From Amedibacillus dolichus DSM 3991 (lineage in GTDB: Bacteria; Bacillota_I; Bacilli_A; Erysipelotrichales; Erysipelotrichaceae), in the NCBI RefSeq assembly GCF_000154285.1, contig NZ_DS483475.1:124001-188000 (forward strand): a stretch of DNA of 64,000 bases, written 5' to 3'. The translations under genes were made by a program, and so were the position numbers. Positions within the stretch are counted from its first letter, which is position 1, and every line of letters starts with the position of its first letter. The notes under the pieces were generated by a model. It was not told the origin of the DNA. It made no database searches and worked only from the letters and a program-made list of their open reading frames with translations. Of the stretch, positions 34,777 through 45,902 are shown in pieces.

Positions 34777-35483
34777 GATGCCAAGCCTCCAAATCTCCGA
34801 TTGCGATGCTGATAAATCTCGATTGCTTTTTCCAAAGCATCACGATCAAAATCCGGCCAAGCAGTTTCCGTAAAAACCAATTCCGAGTAAGCAAGCTGAT
34901 ATAGTAAAAAATTACTGATTCTTTCTTCTCCACTCGTACGAATCATCAAATCAACCTCAGGCATGCCTTTCGTCATCAAATAAGAAGAAAACTCTTCCTC
35001 TGTTACATCATTCTTGCGCTTTCCATCTATAACCTCTCGCGTATATTTTCTCACAGCCAGAACAATTTCACGTTGTCCTCCGTAATTAACAGCTAAGCAT
35101 AAATTCAAACCGGTATTCATTTTGGTTTTTTCAACTGCTGTTTCAATCACATTTCTTGTTTCCTGTGGGAACCGCTCGATTTCTCCTAAAAAAGTAACAC
35201 GAATATTATTTTTTATTAACTCAGCGAGGTAGCGATGAAAAAATAATTTTGGCAGTTTGCACAAATAGTCTACTTCTTCTTCCGGTCGTTTCCAGTTTTC
35301 CGTTGAAAAAGCATAACAAGTCAATGCTTCTATTCCTAAATCATTGCAGGCAATCGCAATTTTGCGTATATTCTCTGCTCCCTGCTTATGTCCGGCAGTA
35401 CGCGGCAATCCTCTTTTCTTTGCCCATCGCCCATTGCCGTCCATAATGATCGCAATATGACGTGGCATTATTTTATCTGTCAT
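34773..35483 (-). CDS. uppS: Isoprenyl transferase (undecaprenyl diphosphate synthase)
   Basis: 236 residues. IIMDGNGRWAKKRGLPRTAG (about 12-31, catalytic Asp in MDGNGRW), CYAFSTENWKRP and DLMIRTSGEERISNF are the cis-prenyltransferase blocks. Makes the C55 lipid carrier for cell-wall synthesis. The ATG at 35483 follows AGGAGA; the longer frame to 35549 has no supporting site. Confidence 0.96.
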   Translation of the reverse strand: MTDKIMPRHIAIIMDGNGRWAKKRGLPRTAGHKQGAENIRKIAIACNDLGIEALTCYAFSTENWKRPEEEVDYLCKLPKLFFHRYLAELIKNNIRVTFLGEIERFPQETRNVIETAVEKTKMNTGLNLCLAVNYGGQREIVLAVRKYTREVIDGKRKNDVTEEEFSSYLMTKGMPEVDLMIRTSGEERISNFLLYQLAYSELVFTETAWPDFDRDALEKAIEIYQHRNRRFGGLAS

Positions 35484-35549
35484 AGTACATTCTCCTATTT
35501 TTGTTTTAACGCTACTATTATAGCATACTTTACACCTGCACACATACAA

Positions 35550-35575
35550 ATAAGGCTCACCTAGATGAGCCTTAT
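35550..35575 (-). terminator. Hairpin between frr and uppS
   Basis: Perfect ten-pair stem ATAAGGCTCA/TGAGCCTTAT right after the frr stop, with only a weak T-run. Likely a partial terminator or mRNA-end structure. Confidence 0.55.
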
Positions 35576-35577
35576 CA

Positions 35578-36120
35578 TTAAACCTTCAAAATTTCTTTAG
35601 ACTTGGCATCTACTGCCTGTTCGACAAGCTTTACAAACTTATCGGTCAGCTTTTGAATCTTATCCTGTAAATCCTTGCTTTCGTCCTCTGTTAATTCTTT
35701 ATCTTTCTTAATTGTATCATTTGCATCACGACGTACATTACGAATTGCAATCTTCGCATTTTCACCCATCTTACTTGCGTCCTTTACAAATTCTTTACGA
35801 CGTTCTTCGGTAAGAGCCGGCACATTTAAACGAATGCAATCTCCGTCATTTTGCGGTACTAAACCGATATCAGACATTGCAATAGCACGTTCAATGTCCT
35901 TTAACGTTCCTTTATCATAAGGTGTGATCATCAGCTGACGCCCTTCAACTACCTTAATACCTGCCATTTGATTAATTGGCATCGGACTACCGTAATATTC
36001 AAATGTTACATGCTCTAGAATAGCCGCGTTCGCCATTCCCGTACGAATGGTTTTTAGTTCTTGTTCCAACACTTCAACTGCGCTTTGCATTTTATGTTCC
36101 GCTGTTTGCATTACTGTCAT
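35578..36120 (-). CDS. frr: Ribosome recycling factor
   Basis: 180 residues; splits post-termination ribosomes with EF-G. VLEQELKTIRTGMANAAILE (about 18-37), INQMAGIKVVEGRQLMITPY and the C-terminal helix with RRDANDTIKK match the family. It begins 1 base after the pyrH stop, the usual arrangement. Confidence 0.97.
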   Translation of the reverse strand: MTVMQTAEHKMQSAVEVLEQELKTIRTGMANAAILEHVTFEYYGSPMPINQMAGIKVVEGRQLMITPYDKGTLKDIERAIAMSDIGLVPQNDGDCIRLNVPALTEERRKEFVKDASKMGENAKIAIRNVRRDANDTIKKDKELTEDESKDLQDKIQKLTDKFVKLVEQAVDAKSKEILKV

Positions 36121-36121
36121 A

Positions 36122-36835
36122 TCATTTACCGTCCTTTGAAATTACCGTACCGGTGATCTCACCGCGTACTGCTTTTATAATATTACCCTTTTCATTCATA
36201 TTAAATACAACCAAATCAATGTCATTATCCATACACATACTAGTGGCCGTAGTGTCCATTACCTGCAAGCCCTCCTGAATAAGATCCATATAGGTCAGAT
36301 TATCATATTTTGTGGCTTCCGGGTGTGTTTTCGGATCGGCATTATAAACGCCGTCAACACCGTTTTTTGCCATTAAAATAACATCTGCATTGATTTCACT
36401 TGCACGCAATGCTGCAGTTGTATCGGTAGAGAAATATGGATTTCCGGTTCCTGCACCGAAAATAACAACACGTCCCTTTTCTAAATGACGAATCGCCTTG
36501 CGAACAATAAAGGGCTCTGCAACCTTTTGCATTTCGATTGCCGTCTGTACACGTGTAGGAACACCGATCTTCTCAAGTGCATTTTGTACTGCCAATGCAT
36601 TGATTACCGTACCCAGCATTCCCATATAGTCGCCTTGCACTCGATCTACGCCCATTTGTTCAATCATTTTTCCACGAATGAAGTTTCCTCCCCCGACAAC
36701 AATAGCCAAATCAATACCTAAGTCATGAATCTCTTTTAATTCCTGCGCTAAGGAACGCAAAATTGCAGGATCAAAGGAATTTCCCGGTGAAGATAAAGCT
36801 TCACCACTTAATTTTAACAATACTCTTTTATACAT
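36122..36835 (-). CDS. pyrH: Uridylate kinase
   Basis: 237 residues; phosphorylates UMP to UDP. KLSGEAL at the N-terminus, [10 protein letters not shown] (about 50-60), [19 protein letters not shown] (about 132-150) and [12 protein letters not shown] are diagnostic. The start at 36835 is fixed by AAAGGTGG upstream. It follows tsf after a terminator. Confidence 0.97.
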   Translation of the reverse strand: MYKRVLLKLSGEALSSPGNSFDPAILRSLAQELKEIHDLGIDLAIVVGGGNFIRGKMIEQMGVDRVQGDYMGMLGTVINALAVQNALEKIGVPTRVQTAIEMQKVAEPFIVRKAIRHLEKGRVVIFGAGTGNPYFSTDTTAALRASEINADVILMAKNGVDGVYNADPKTHPEATKYDNLTYMDLIQEGLQVMDTTATSMCMDNDIDLVVFNMNEKGNIIKAVRGEITGTVISKDGK

Positions 36836-36960
36836 ACTTTTATCCACCTTTATTCTATACATTGAGGGAAATAATACCACCTCTTCTATTATAATGGGAA
36901 TGATGAAAAAAAGAAAGTAAAAATCCAAATAGATATCATAAAATTACCTTCCCATTACAA

Positions 36961-36990
36961 AGAAAAAGAAATCTGACAATGCAGATTTCT
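36961..36990 (-). terminator. Terminator of rpsB-tsf
   Basis: GAAATCTG/CAGATTTC stem followed by TTTTTCTTT on the minus strand. Confidence 0.85.
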
Positions 36991-37001
36991 CATTCGGCAA
37001 A

Positions 37002-37892
37002 TTAACCACCAAATGCTTGGCTCATTACCTCTTCAGCAAAGTTATCTTCACGTTTTTCGATACCTTCACCAACAGCATAACGTACAAAGCTTACAACCTC
37101 TGCACCATTTTCCTTTAGGTACTGACCAACTTTTTGGTCTGGATTTAGGAAAAATTCCTGTTCAACTAGGCAAAGATCCTTCAAATTCTTAGAAACCTTC
37201 CCTTCAATGATACCAGCCAAAACCTTTTCAGGCTTATTAGCCAATTTTTCGTCATTTGCAACGATTTCGGTTTGAACCTTACGTTCATGCTCAACAACAT
37301 CGGCAGGCATATCATCACGAGTGATGTATTTAGGATTCATACTTGCAATCTGCATAACTACATCTTTTGCAACCTTTGCATCTTCCTTACCTTTTAATAC
37401 CGCAAGAGCAGAAATCTTTCCACCCATGTGGATATAGCTTCCGAAGAATTCATCATCAGCTTTCTCGACAACAGCAATACGACGAAGAGAAATTTTTTCT
37501 CCGATAGTAGCCGTAGCGTTTGTAATCAAATCAGCCACACTAGCACCATCAACTGTACATGCCAAAGCAGCATCTAAATCCGCTGGCTTCTGTGTTAATA
37601 ACACATTTTGAATAGTATCTAATAAACCCAAGAATTGTTCGTTTTTAGCAACGAAATCCGTTTCAGAGTTTACTTCAAACACAACTGCAACATTACCTTC
37701 GACTGCAGCACGTGATAAACCTTCAGCAGCGATACGATCACTTTTTTTAGCAGCCTTAGCGATACCCTTTTCACGCAGCCAATCAACTGCTTTTGTCATA
37801 TCGCCATCACATTCTGTTAAAGCTTTTTTACAATCCATCATACCTGCGCCTGTCATTTCGCGCAATTCTTTTACTTGACTAGCAGTAATCAT
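37002..37892 (-). CDS. tsf: Elongation factor Ts
   Basis: 296 residues; nucleotide exchange factor for EF-Tu. N-terminal UBA-like region MITASQVKELREMTGAGMMD and the key TDFVAKNEQF motif (about 78-87) are present. Located 20 bases after rpsB, the conserved operon pairing. Confidence 0.97.
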   Translation of the reverse strand: MITASQVKELREMTGAGMMDCKKALTECDGDMTKAVDWLREKGIAKAAKKSDRIAAEGLSRAAVEGNVAVVFEVNSETDFVAKNEQFLGLLDTIQNVLLTQKPADLDAALACTVDGASVADLITNATATIGEKISLRRIAVVEKADDEFFGSYIHMGGKISALAVLKGKEDAKVAKDVVMQIASMNPKYITRDDMPADVVEHERKVQTEIVANDEKLANKPEKVLAGIIEGKVSKNLKDLCLVEQEFFLNPDQKVGQYLKENGAEVVSFVRYAVGEGIEKREDNFAEEVMSQAFGG

Positions 37893-37912
37893 ATTCTTTC
37901 TCCTTTGTTTAT

Positions 37913-38845
37913 TTATTCAGCACTAGCTGTTCCTTCTGTCTTAGCTTCTGCCTTTTCCTCAGCAGGCTTGTTTTCACGCTTTACAAATGGAGCTCTTCCG
38001 TTTCCTCTGCCGCCACGGTTCATCGGACGACGATTACGACGTTCTTCATTTCTTTGACGACGACGTCTTTCGTTTTCTGCAATCTGCTCTTCAACATTTA
38101 CGATAACATCAGCCATTGTTACATCAGCTTCATTTTCATCGACATTATGTGCAACGCTTAACAATCCACCCTTAGCTTCTACGATTGCATCAGCCATAAG
38201 TGTTGTAATCAATTTAACAGAACGTACAGCATCATCGTTTGAAGCAATTGGATAATCTACCATTTCTGGATCACAGTTAGTATCTACCATAGCAAATACA
38301 GGAATTCCAAGCTTTTTAGCTTCCGCAACTGCATTGTGTTCTTCCTTTGGATCAATAACGAAGATTGCATTTGGAAGCTTCTTCATTTCTTTGATACCGC
38401 CTAAGAAGTTTTCCAAACGTGCTTTTTGCTTTTTAACCTGTGCGATTTCTTTCTTAGGATATAAATCTAATGTACCGTTTGCTTCCATCTCTTCGATTTC
38501 AACCAAACGTTTTACACGTTTCTGAATTGTACGATAGTTTGTTAATAAACCTCCAAGCCATCTCTGATTTACAAAGAAACTTCCTGAGCGAAGCGCTTCT
38601 TCTACAACAGTAGCCTGTGCCTGTTTTTTCGTACCTACGAACAATACCTTACCGCCGTTTTCAGCAATTTCCTTCATTGCTGCATAAGCAGTTTCGATTT
38701 GTTCCAAAGTTTTTTCAAGATTGATGATATAAACACCATTTCTTGATGCGTAGATGTTTGGTTTCATTTTAGGGTTCCATCTACGTGTCTGATGACCAAA
38801 GTGAACACCAGATTCCAATAGTTTTCTCATTGTTACTACTGACAT
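37913..38845 (-). CDS. rpsB: Ribosomal protein S2
   Basis: 310 residues, longer than the usual 230-260 because of a charged C-terminal tail ([20 protein letters not shown] and an acidic end). The core has the S2 start [20 protein letters not shown] and [15 protein letters not shown]. Binds the 30S platform. Preceded by a structured leader of about 130 nt and a strong promoter. Confidence 0.97.
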   Translation of the reverse strand: MSVVTMRKLLESGVHFGHQTRRWNPKMKPNIYASRNGVYIINLEKTLEQIETAYAAMKEIAENGGKVLFVGTKKQAQATVVEEALRSGSFFVNQRWLGGLLTNYRTIQKRVKRLVEIEEMEANGTLDLYPKKEIAQVKKQKARLENFLGGIKEMKKLPNAIFVIDPKEEHNAVAEAKKLGIPVFAMVDTNCDPEMVDYPIASNDDAVRSVKLITTLMADAIVEAKGGLLSVAHNVDENEADVTMADVIVNVEEQIAENERRRRQRNEERRNRRPMNRGGRGNGRAPFVKRENKPAEEKAEAKTEGTASAE

Positions 38846-38977
38846 TGATAAAGTCCTCTCTTTCCGTTACGCCTCCACCATTTCGAAAATCAGCAACTTA
38901 TCATTGACGCATTATCTTGCATCTAAAGCACGGGCCGATGAATCCATGGTGTGTGTATTTGTGCTGTCTTGCGCACG
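38846..38977 (-). promoter_or_regulatory. Structured 5' leader of rpsB-tsf
   Basis: A leader of about 130 nt between promoter and rpsB. CACCAT and ATGGTG can close a long-range stem enclosing several smaller ones. Autogenous control by S2 is expected for this operon, but I cannot match this leader to a named RNA family. Confidence 0.5.
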
Positions 38978-38983
38978 TTTTTT

Positions 38984-39011
38984 ATTATAGCATATTTTTT
39001 TATGATTTCAA
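38984..39011 (-). promoter_or_regulatory. Promoter of rpsB-tsf
   Basis: TTGAAA (39011-39006), 16-base spacer, TATAAT (38989-38984). Confidence 0.85.
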
Positions 39012-39078
39012 AGCTTTTTTCTTTTTTACACTTGAAAGCTTTTTCGCCCATACATAAATATTATGCACTTATTAAGCT

Positions 39079-39987
39079 CTACTCTTTTGCCCTTGGGTGT
39101 GCATGCTCATAAGCCGCTTTTAATCTTTCCTTGCTGACGTGCACATAAATTTGCGTTGTTGATAAACTGGAATGCCCCAGCAATTCTTGGACATAACGTA
39201 AATCCGCACCGTTATCCAACAAATGCGTCGCAAAGCTATGACGAAACATGTGTGGGTGAACATGCACATGCAAATCGCATTTCTCCACCGCTTTATTCAT
39301 AAGATATTGCACTCCTCGTGTAGTCAGCTTTTTCCCTCGTTGATTCACAAACAATGCTGTTTCATCACTAGTTGCCCATACATCACGAACATCTTTGATA
39401 TAGCTTACCAAAAGTTCCTTGGCCAAATCGTAAAAAGGAACCAAACGCTCTTTATCACCTTTGCCATGAATATGTAAAATATTATCGGCAAAATCAACAT
39501 CTCTTGTCCGTAGCGATACTGCCTCACTTACACGCAAACCGCATGCATACATCAATTCGAACATCGTTCGATCCCTTAACCCTTGCATGCTGTTTAAATC
39601 AAAGCTTTCTAAAAAAATTTCAATTTCATCGTAAAACAGAAACTCCGGAATACGTTTAGCTATCTTTGGCGTTTTAAAATATACAAAAGGATTATTTGCA
39701 ATACCGATATATTCATTTAAATAGTGATAAAAAGAACGCAAGGAGGATAGCTTGCGAGCAATTGTAGTATTTTTCATACCGGAATATCCCTTGCCACCTT
39801 TATCACGTAAGAAAGCAATATAATTCATAACAACAATGCGATCGACATCTTCAAAACTGTCAATCGCCTGTTCTCTTATATACATTATAAATTCTTGAAT
39901 ATCGCGCTGATATGCCGCTTTGGTATGCTCACTTCCGCTATTTACTTGCATAATATATTGCAAAAACCGCTCCAATAAATCCTCCAT
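39079..39987 (-). CDS. xerC: Tyrosine recombinase XerC-type
   Basis: 302 residues; site-specific recombinase resolving chromosome dimers at dif. SAM-like N-terminal domain, then the catalytic residues: Arg in ACGLRVSEAVSL (about 150), Lys in GKGDKERLVP (about 177), H-x-x-R in HMFRHSFATHL (about 248), His in LLGHSSLSTTQ (about 271) and Tyr in TQIYVHV. It lies directly after trmFO, as codV/xerC does in Bacillus, which favours the housekeeping role over a phage integrase. Confidence 0.93.
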   Translation of the reverse strand: MEDLLERFLQYIMQVNSGSEHTKAAYQRDIQEFIMYIREQAIDSFEDVDRIVVMNYIAFLRDKGGKGYSGMKNTTIARKLSSLRSFYHYLNEYIGIANNPFVYFKTPKIAKRIPEFLFYDEIEIFLESFDLNSMQGLRDRTMFELMYACGLRVSEAVSLRTRDVDFADNILHIHGKGDKERLVPFYDLAKELLVSYIKDVRDVWATSDETALFVNQRGKKLTTRGVQYLMNKAVEKCDLHVHVHPHMFRHSFATHLLDNGADLRYVQELLGHSSLSTTQIYVHVSKERLKAAYEHAHPRAKE

Positions 39988-41282
39988 TATGCAAATTCCT
40001 CAAGCGATTCCTCAATTACCTTCAATGCTTGTCTTGCGAAAGCCTCTTTACGATCCTTTTTCTTGACCTTCTCCATGAGCTGCATAATTCCGAAATTCGC
40101 ATTCATAGGCTGAAAATAATTTGGATTAGCATGTGTAATATAATTTACCATAGAACCCATAACGCAGGTACTCGGTAATTCCACACAGGCTTTTCCACGT
40201 ATAAGGTTCGCCATATTCAAGCCTGCCAAAAGACCACTGGCTGCACTTTCCACATATCCCTCAACCCCACATAATTGCCCTGCGAAAAATAAATCATCAC
40301 GGGTGCAGTGCTGATACGTCGGGCGCAACACTTTCGGTGCACACAAATAGGAATTTCGATGCATTACCCCATAGCGAACGATAGAAACATTTTCCAAGCC
40401 GGGAATCATTGACAAAATACGCTTTTGTTCTCCCCATTTCAAATGCGTTTGAAATCCGACTATATTATAAAGTGATGCCACCGCATCATCTTGTCGCAGC
40501 TGAACAACTGCATAAGGAAGCGTTCCATCGTTTTTTTCTAAGCCTACCGGCTTCATCGGTCCAAACAGTAAAGTCTTTTCTCCTCGCCTTGCCATTTCCT
40601 CAAAGGGCATACACCCTTCAAAATAGGTTTCTTCAAAATCATGCAATTCAGCTGTTTCGGCATGGATCAAAGCTTCATAAAAAGCATCAAATTCTTCCTT
40701 GCTCATCGGACAGTTGATATATGCTGCCTCCCCTTTATCATAGCGTGATTTGATATACGCCTTATCAAAATCGATACTATCCTTTTCAACAATCGGAGCT
40801 GCTGCATCATAGAAATGAAAATAATCTGCATGTGTATAGTCCTTTATCGCCTGTGAAAGTGCATCGCTTGTTAAAGGACCACTGGCTATGATTACCGGCC
40901 CATCGGGAATATACTTCATTTCCTCATGCACAACCTCCACCAATGGGTGGCTTTTCAAAGTATCTGTAATCATCTTAGAAAAGCTATGGCGGTCCACCGC
41001 AAGAGCACTTCCTGCCGGAACACGTGTAGCATCTGCACATTTCATGATCAACGAATCAAACTTACGCATTTCTTCCTTTAAGATTCCTACTGCATTCAGC
41101 AATGAATCACTACGCAAAGAATTAGAACAAACCAATTCCCCAAATAACTCACTATGATGTGCCAAAGATGATTTCTGCGGCCGCATTTCTACTAAGCGTA
41201 CCGGAATCCCTCGCTTTACAAGCTGCCAACAAGCCTCACTACCGGCAAGTCCCGCACCAACAATTGTTACCTTATTCTTCAT
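39987..41282 (-). CDS. trmFO: TrmFO, folate/FAD tRNA uridine-54 methyltransferase
   Basis: 431 residues; makes m5U54 in the T-loop of tRNAs using methylene-THF. FAD-binding [17 protein letters not shown] at the N-terminus, [20 protein letters not shown] (about 50-69) with the catalytic Cys region, and [15 protein letters not shown] near the C-terminus. ATG at 41282 follows AGGTGA; it overlaps topA and precedes xerC. Confidence 0.95.
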   Translation of the reverse strand: MKNKVTIVGAGLAGSEACWQLVKRGIPVRLVEMRPQKSSLAHHSELFGELVCSNSLRSDSLLNAVGILKEEMRKFDSLIMKCADATRVPAGSALAVDRHSFSKMITDTLKSHPLVEVVHEEMKYIPDGPVIIASGPLTSDALSQAIKDYTHADYFHFYDAAAPIVEKDSIDFDKAYIKSRYDKGEAAYINCPMSKEEFDAFYEALIHAETAELHDFEETYFEGCMPFEEMARRGEKTLLFGPMKPVGLEKNDGTLPYAVVQLRQDDAVASLYNIVGFQTHLKWGEQKRILSMIPGLENVSIVRYGVMHRNSYLCAPKVLRPTYQHCTRDDLFFAGQLCGVEGYVESAASGLLAGLNMANLIRGKACVELPSTCVMGSMVNYITHANPNYFQPMNANFGIMQLMEKVKKKDRKEAFARQALKVIEESLEEFA

Positions 41283-43428
41283 TTTTCTCACCTACTGCTT
41301 CTTTATCGGATTTTTTCTCCTTTGCTTTTTTCGGTTCCTTCTTTATATAGCGACATTTAGGATAATTGCTGCAGCCTACAAAAGTTGTACCAAAACGTGA
41401 TTTTCGTTTAACAAGCGGGTGTCCGCATTCCGGACAATTCTCTCCGGTTGGCACCGGTTCTTCCTTTGGCTTATTATTTTTGATATACTTGCAGGTCGGA
41501 TAATTACTGCAAGCTAAAAAAGACCCATAGCGACCTTTTTTCATCACCATTTTGCTGCCGCAATGCGGACAAACCTCATCGCTTGCATTTTCTTCTTCCT
41601 CTTCACTTTTGGTATAACGACAGCTTGGGAAATTGATACAAGAAATAAACTTGCCATAACGTCCCACACGATACACCAACTCACTTCCACATTCCGGACA
41701 AAGCTCACCGGTTCGTTCAAGCTCTTTTTTCTCCATGTGTTCATAAGCATTTTCCAAAAGCGGTTCGAATTTTGCATAAAACCGTTTCAGCTCCTCGATA
41801 TTATCTAACGTGTTGGCAGCAATTTCATCAAGCTTTGCCTCCATTTCGGCAGTATAAGTAACATTGATCAGATTACTGAAAAACTCTTTAAGTTTTGCAT
41901 CGGTAAGTTCTCCCTGCTCACTTGGAAAAAACACCTTGGTTTTACTTCCTTCGCTGCTCTTTTCTAAGGAAACATAGCCTCTTGCTTGCAAAGTGTCAAT
42001 AATAATAGCATACGTTGAAGGTCGTCCAATCCCTTTTTCCTCAAGATCCTTAATCAAACGTGCCTCACTATAACGCAGTGGCGGTTCGGTAAAATGCTGT
42101 TTTCCCTCCAGCCTTACCTTTTCCAGCTTTTCTCCTTCTTCAAGCACCGGAAGCATCTCGTCTTTCACCGTTTCATAATCATGATAAATCTTTAAGTATC
42201 CATCAAACGCCAAAATAGAGCCGTTTGCACTAAACTCGCAATCCTCGCTCACGATTATGGCATTCACAACATTGCTTTTGCTTGGAGCCATAAGCGATGC
42301 CAGCGTTCTTGCGTAAATAAGCTTATAAAGCTTATATTGATCATTTGTTAAATAGTTTTTTATACTTTCCGGTGTATGCTGAATATTCGTCGGACGGATA
42401 GCCTCATGCGCATCTTGCGCATTTTCACTATTTTTCTGACGCGCACGTCCACAATACGCTTTGCCATAAGTATCTTCAATGTACTGCTCGGCATCACGCA
42501 CAAACTGCTCGCTCAAGCGCGTAGAGTCTGTACGCATATAAGAAATCAAACCCTCGGCATTACCGCCCTGCAAAGCAATTCCTTCATATAGCTTTTGGGC
42601 AATCTGCATTGTTTTTTTCGCCCCGAAGCCAAGCTTTGTGCTGGCCTCCTGCTGAAGTGTCGATGTAATAAATGGCATGCGCGGTTCCTTTTTGCGTACC
42701 TTTTTTTCAATGCTGGAAACTTTAAATTCATGACAACGGGAAATAATCGCATCGACTTCTTGCTGCGTTTTTAACTCCGCTTTCTTCCCACCGATACGAA
42801 TCAAATTGGCATTAAACTTCTTGCTATCCTTATCTACAAGTGCTGCCAGTGTCCAATATTCCTCACTTTTGAAAGCCCGAATTTCCTGTTCACGCTCCAC
42901 AATCAAGCGCAAAGCGACCGATTGTACGCGTCCGGCAGATTTTGACTTAATTTTACTCTGCAATAGCTTGGACAGCTTAAAACCGATGATACGATCCAAC
43001 ATACGACGTGTTTCCTGTGATTTTACCATCGGAATGTCAATCGTACGTGGGTGCTTCAATGCTTCCGTAACTGCCCCTTTCGTAATCTCATTAAAAACGA
43101 TGCGATTTTCATCATTCACATCAAGACCCAGCACCTGTGCCAAATGCCAAGCAATCGCCTCTCCTTCACGGTCAGGATCGCTTGCCAAATAAATATGATC
43201 GCTTTTTTTTGCTAAATCCTTTAATTCCTTTACTACACTTCGCTTATCTGCACTGATTTTATAGGTTGGCTCGAAATCATGCTCTACATCAATACCCAAG
43301 CCACCTTTGCCTGTTGTTGCTAAATCGCGTATATGTCCCTTGGAGGAAACAACCATATAGTCATTTCCCAAGTATTTTTCAATTGTTTTCGATTTGGAAG
43401 GTGATTCCACGATAACCAAGTTTTTCAT
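41272..43428 (-). CDS. topA: DNA topoisomerase I
   Basis: 718 residues; relaxes negative supercoils. TOPRIM domain with [15 protein letters not shown] and [17 protein letters not shown], active-site Tyr in [13 protein letters not shown] (about 305), and three four-cysteine zinc ribbons at the C-terminus (around 583-613, 626-654 and 668-696). It sits between dprA and trmFO in the canonical order. Confidence 0.97.
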   Translation of the reverse strand: MKNLVIVESPSKSKTIEKYLGNDYMVVSSKGHIRDLATTGKGGLGIDVEHDFEPTYKISADKRSVVKELKDLAKKSDHIYLASDPDREGEAIAWHLAQVLGLDVNDENRIVFNEITKGAVTEALKHPRTIDIPMVKSQETRRMLDRIIGFKLSKLLQSKIKSKSAGRVQSVALRLIVEREQEIRAFKSEEYWTLAALVDKDSKKFNANLIRIGGKKAELKTQQEVDAIISRCHEFKVSSIEKKVRKKEPRMPFITSTLQQEASTKLGFGAKKTMQIAQKLYEGIALQGGNAEGLISYMRTDSTRLSEQFVRDAEQYIEDTYGKAYCGRARQKNSENAQDAHEAIRPTNIQHTPESIKNYLTNDQYKLYKLIYARTLASLMAPSKSNVVNAIIVSEDCEFSANGSILAFDGYLKIYHDYETVKDEMLPVLEEGEKLEKVRLEGKQHFTEPPLRYSEARLIKDLEEKGIGRPSTYAIIIDTLQARGYVSLEKSSEGSKTKVFFPSEQGELTDAKLKEFFSNLINVTYTAEMEAKLDEIAANTLDNIEELKRFYAKFEPLLENAYEHMEKKELERTGELCPECGSELVYRVGRYGKFISCINFPSCRYTKSEEEEENASDEVCPHCGSKMVMKKGRYGSFLACSNYPTCKYIKNNKPKEEPVPTGENCPECGHPLVKRKSRFGTTFVGCSNYPKCRYIKKEPKKAKEKKSDKEAVGEKNEE

Positions 43429-43499
43429 CTATATCCTCCTGCCTACGTAAATACGTATCCTATTTTTGCATAATTTTTAAATTTGTCAAACATTTTCGC

Positions 43500-44228
43500 T
43501 CAAATCAACGCAATGTCTGTTTCATCAACAAGTATATTCGCACCTTGTGAAATCAGCAAATTGCACCCATATCCGGCAGGATCTGCGAATGCATGCGGAA
43601 TGCAATAAATCGGTTTTGATAAATTCAACGCTTCATTAACCGTAAGCAGTGTCCCACTGCGTTTTTTTGCCTCTATCACAACGATACTATCCGACAAAGC
43701 AGCAATCAAACGATTTCGCCATGGGAAATGATAAGCAAGAGGCTTTGTGCCTTTGGGATATTCACTGAGAATCAATTGTGATTGCTTCATGTATGCATAC
43801 AGCCTTGCATTTTCCTTTGGATAAACGACATCAAGTCCACAACCAATAACACCAATCGTATGTTTATTGCATGCTGCAGTATGTGCGCCGGCATCAATTC
43901 CCTTCGCCAGTCCGGAAACGATTACATAGCGATCGGCTAACTGTTTAACAACTTGCTGTGTAATATGAATACTTCGTTGTGTAGGCATACGACTTCCGAT
44001 TACCGCACAACTCGGAAGTGAACAAAGCTCCAGCCTTCCTGCATAAAATAAAATCCATGGAGGATACTCCAACTGCAAAAAGCATTGCGGATATTCCTTA
44101 TCATAAATCGTTACATAGTACCCATCATAATCGCAGCGTTCCCATTCCTCATTGCGTAAAATAGCCTGCTTGATTGCATGCCATTCTCCATGATAACGAA
44201 TAGCATAGCATAATATTTGCTCTCTCAT
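43500..44228 (-). CDS. dprA: DNA processing protein A (DprA/Smf)
   Basis: 242 residues; loads RecA on incoming single-stranded DNA during transformation. The Rossmann-type core is complete: GSRMPTQRS, SGLAKGIDAGAH, IGCGLDVVYPKEN, FPWRNRLIAALSD and EAKKRSGTLLTVNEAL. It is short compared with the 280-370 residues common in the family and lacks the C-terminal winged helix. AGGAGGTG lies just before the ATG at 44228. Confidence 0.93.
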   Translation of the reverse strand: MREQILCYAIRYHGEWHAIKQAILRNEEWERCDYDGYYVTIYDKEYPQCFLQLEYPPWILFYAGRLELCSLPSCAVIGSRMPTQRSIHITQQVVKQLADRYVIVSGLAKGIDAGAHTAACNKHTIGVIGCGLDVVYPKENARLYAYMKQSQLILSEYPKGTKPLAYHFPWRNRLIAALSDSIVVIEAKKRSGTLLTVNEALNLSKPIYCIPHAFADPAGYGCNLLISQGANILVDETDIALI

Positions 44229-44357
44229 AAAGCACCTCCTCATAATATATATACGAAAAAATCACTTTCCTCCTAAATACTATGTACTTATAATTGAGTT
44301 TTCATTTTTAAATCGCTTATTTTCCTTTATGATTACAGAAAACCCTCTACATAGATA

Positions 44358-44382
44358 TAAAAAAAAAGCGGTCATAACCGCT
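44358..44382 (-). terminator. Terminator of rnhB
   Basis: AGCGGT-TAT-GACCGCT stem followed by T9 on the minus strand, overlapping the rnhB stop. The rest of 44229-44357 holds nothing I can support. Confidence 0.88.
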
Positions 44383-45007
44383 AATCTAAAGAAAGCTGTA
44401 ATTGATCCATTTTCGCAACCGGACCATAGGAATGACGATAAAGACCGTCTATCACACCATAACGATGTAAGGCTTCCAAATGTACTTTCGTTGGGTATCC
44501 CTTATGCTTTGCAAATCCATATTGCGGATATTGAAGATCATAAGCCATCATAATATGATCTCTTGTTACTTTTGCCAAAATACTCGCTGCCGCAATACTA
44601 ACACTCTTTTGATCCCCTTTCACTAAGGATATACAATCCTGCTTGCAGAAAGGAAGTGGCATCGCATCGGTCAAAACCCCATCGATCATTTGAAATTCAT
44701 CGCATAGTCTTTGCATCGCATTTTGTGTCGCTCGATAAATATTTTCAGTATCAATTGTTTTGGTATCAACGATAAGAATATGATATTCACGTGCCTCTTT
44801 AATGATTTTACGAAACAGTAGCTCCCGTTTTTTCTCACTTAGCTTTTTAGAGTCATAAATTTCATCATCGTCATAGTCATCGGGAAAGCTTACCGCCGCT
44901 ACCACCAACGGACCGGCAATCGGCCCACGTCCTGCCTCATCAATGCCGACAATCGCTTGTTTCCCCTCCTTATACCAAGCCTTTTCATATTCATTTGCTG
45001 TTTTCAT
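44381..45007 (-). CDS. rnhB: Ribonuclease HII
   Basis: 208 residues; removes ribonucleotides from RNA-DNA hybrids. GIDEAGRGPIAGPLV (about 21-35) with the first D-E metal ligands, YDSKKLS, and SIAAASILAKVTRD (about 133-146) with further ligands are all present. Overlaps rbgA by 17 bases. Confidence 0.96.
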   Translation of the reverse strand: MKTANEYEKAWYKEGKQAIVGIDEAGRGPIAGPLVVAAVSFPDDYDDDEIYDSKKLSEKKRELLFRKIIKEAREYHILIVDTKTIDTENIYRATQNAMQRLCDEFQMIDGVLTDAMPLPFCKQDCISLVKGDQKSVSIAAASILAKVTRDHIMMAYDLQYPQYGFAKHKGYPTKVHLEALHRYGVIDGLYRHSYGPVAKMDQLQLSLD

Positions 45008-45869
45008 CAGGTATCTCCCATGTAATACTGCCTAAACGATCATCACGGATTTCCCGCAAGAAGGTTTCAATGGTACGTTTCCAATCAACCTCTTGTCCGT
45101 TTTTTAGAAATCCCCGCTTCCACGCAATAGCTTCCAACATTGTATACGGATCCGACTTTAAAGGGATATCGTATCGCTTTGTTAATGCTTCCGAATGATT
45201 TTCTAAAAGCCAACGCATTGCCCACAGCGCAATTTCGTCAATCGGTAAAACCTCATCGCGAATAGCCCCAGTAACAGCAAGCAATAAGCCGACCTGTTCA
45301 TCTTCGAACTTCGGCCACAATACGCCCGGCGTATCCAAAAGCTCCAAATCTTTATTTACTCTTGACCACTGAAGCGCCTTCGTTACTCCCGGACGATCGC
45401 CGGTTGTCGCAATTTTCTTTTTAGAAATACGATTGATAAATGTTGATTTTCCAACATTGGGAACACCGACAACCATAGCTCGCATCGCACGTGGACGAAT
45501 TCCACGGCGAATCATTCGCTCAATTTTTGCTTTCATTAGCTGTTGAGATGCATCAACAACCATTTGCGTAACCGAATCCTTCAGGATATCAAGTGCCAAT
45601 ACCTTTGTCGTTTCATTTGACAAATGGGCAATCCATTGCTTTGTATAAGACGCTTGCGCTTTATCTCGTTTCGATAAAATAATCAAGCGCGGTTTTTGTT
45701 TACAAAGTTCATCTAACATCGGATTGCGGCTGGCATTGGGAATCCTAGCATCGCGTAATTCAATGACAAAATCAACCATTTTCAGTTTTTCCTGCATCTC
45801 ACGCTTTGCTTTTGTCATATGCCCCGGAAACCATTGGATATTGATTTTTGAGCCATTTTGTTCTTCCAT
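44991..45869 (-). CDS. rbgA: Ribosome biogenesis GTPase A
   Basis: 292 residues; needed for late 50S assembly. The GTPase motifs are circularly permuted (G4 LSKRDKA before G1 GVPNVGKSTF and G3 DTPGVL), the family hallmark. N-terminal IQWFPGHMTKA and the C-terminal helical domain match YlqF/RbgA. Located between lepB and rnhB as in Bacillus. Confidence 0.96.
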   Translation of the reverse strand: MEEQNGSKINIQWFPGHMTKAKREMQEKLKMVDFVIELRDARIPNASRNPMLDELCKQKPRLIILSKRDKAQASYTKQWIAHLSNETTKVLALDILKDSVTQMVVDASQQLMKAKIERMIRRGIRPRAMRAMVVGVPNVGKSTFINRISKKKIATTGDRPGVTKALQWSRVNKDLELLDTPGVLWPKFEDEQVGLLLAVTGAIRDEVLPIDEIALWAMRWLLENHSEALTKRYDIPLKSDPYTMLEAIAWKRGFLKNGQEVDWKRTIETFLREIRDDRLGSITWEIPDENSK

Positions 45870-45902
45870 ACGATCACTTCCTTTTTTATTCTTATACCTA
45901 CA

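Noticed and set aside
39079-39987. Phage integrase interpretation of the tyrosine recombinase
   Set aside because: Its place directly after topA-trmFO is the conserved position of the housekeeping XerC/CodV; the prophage is far away.
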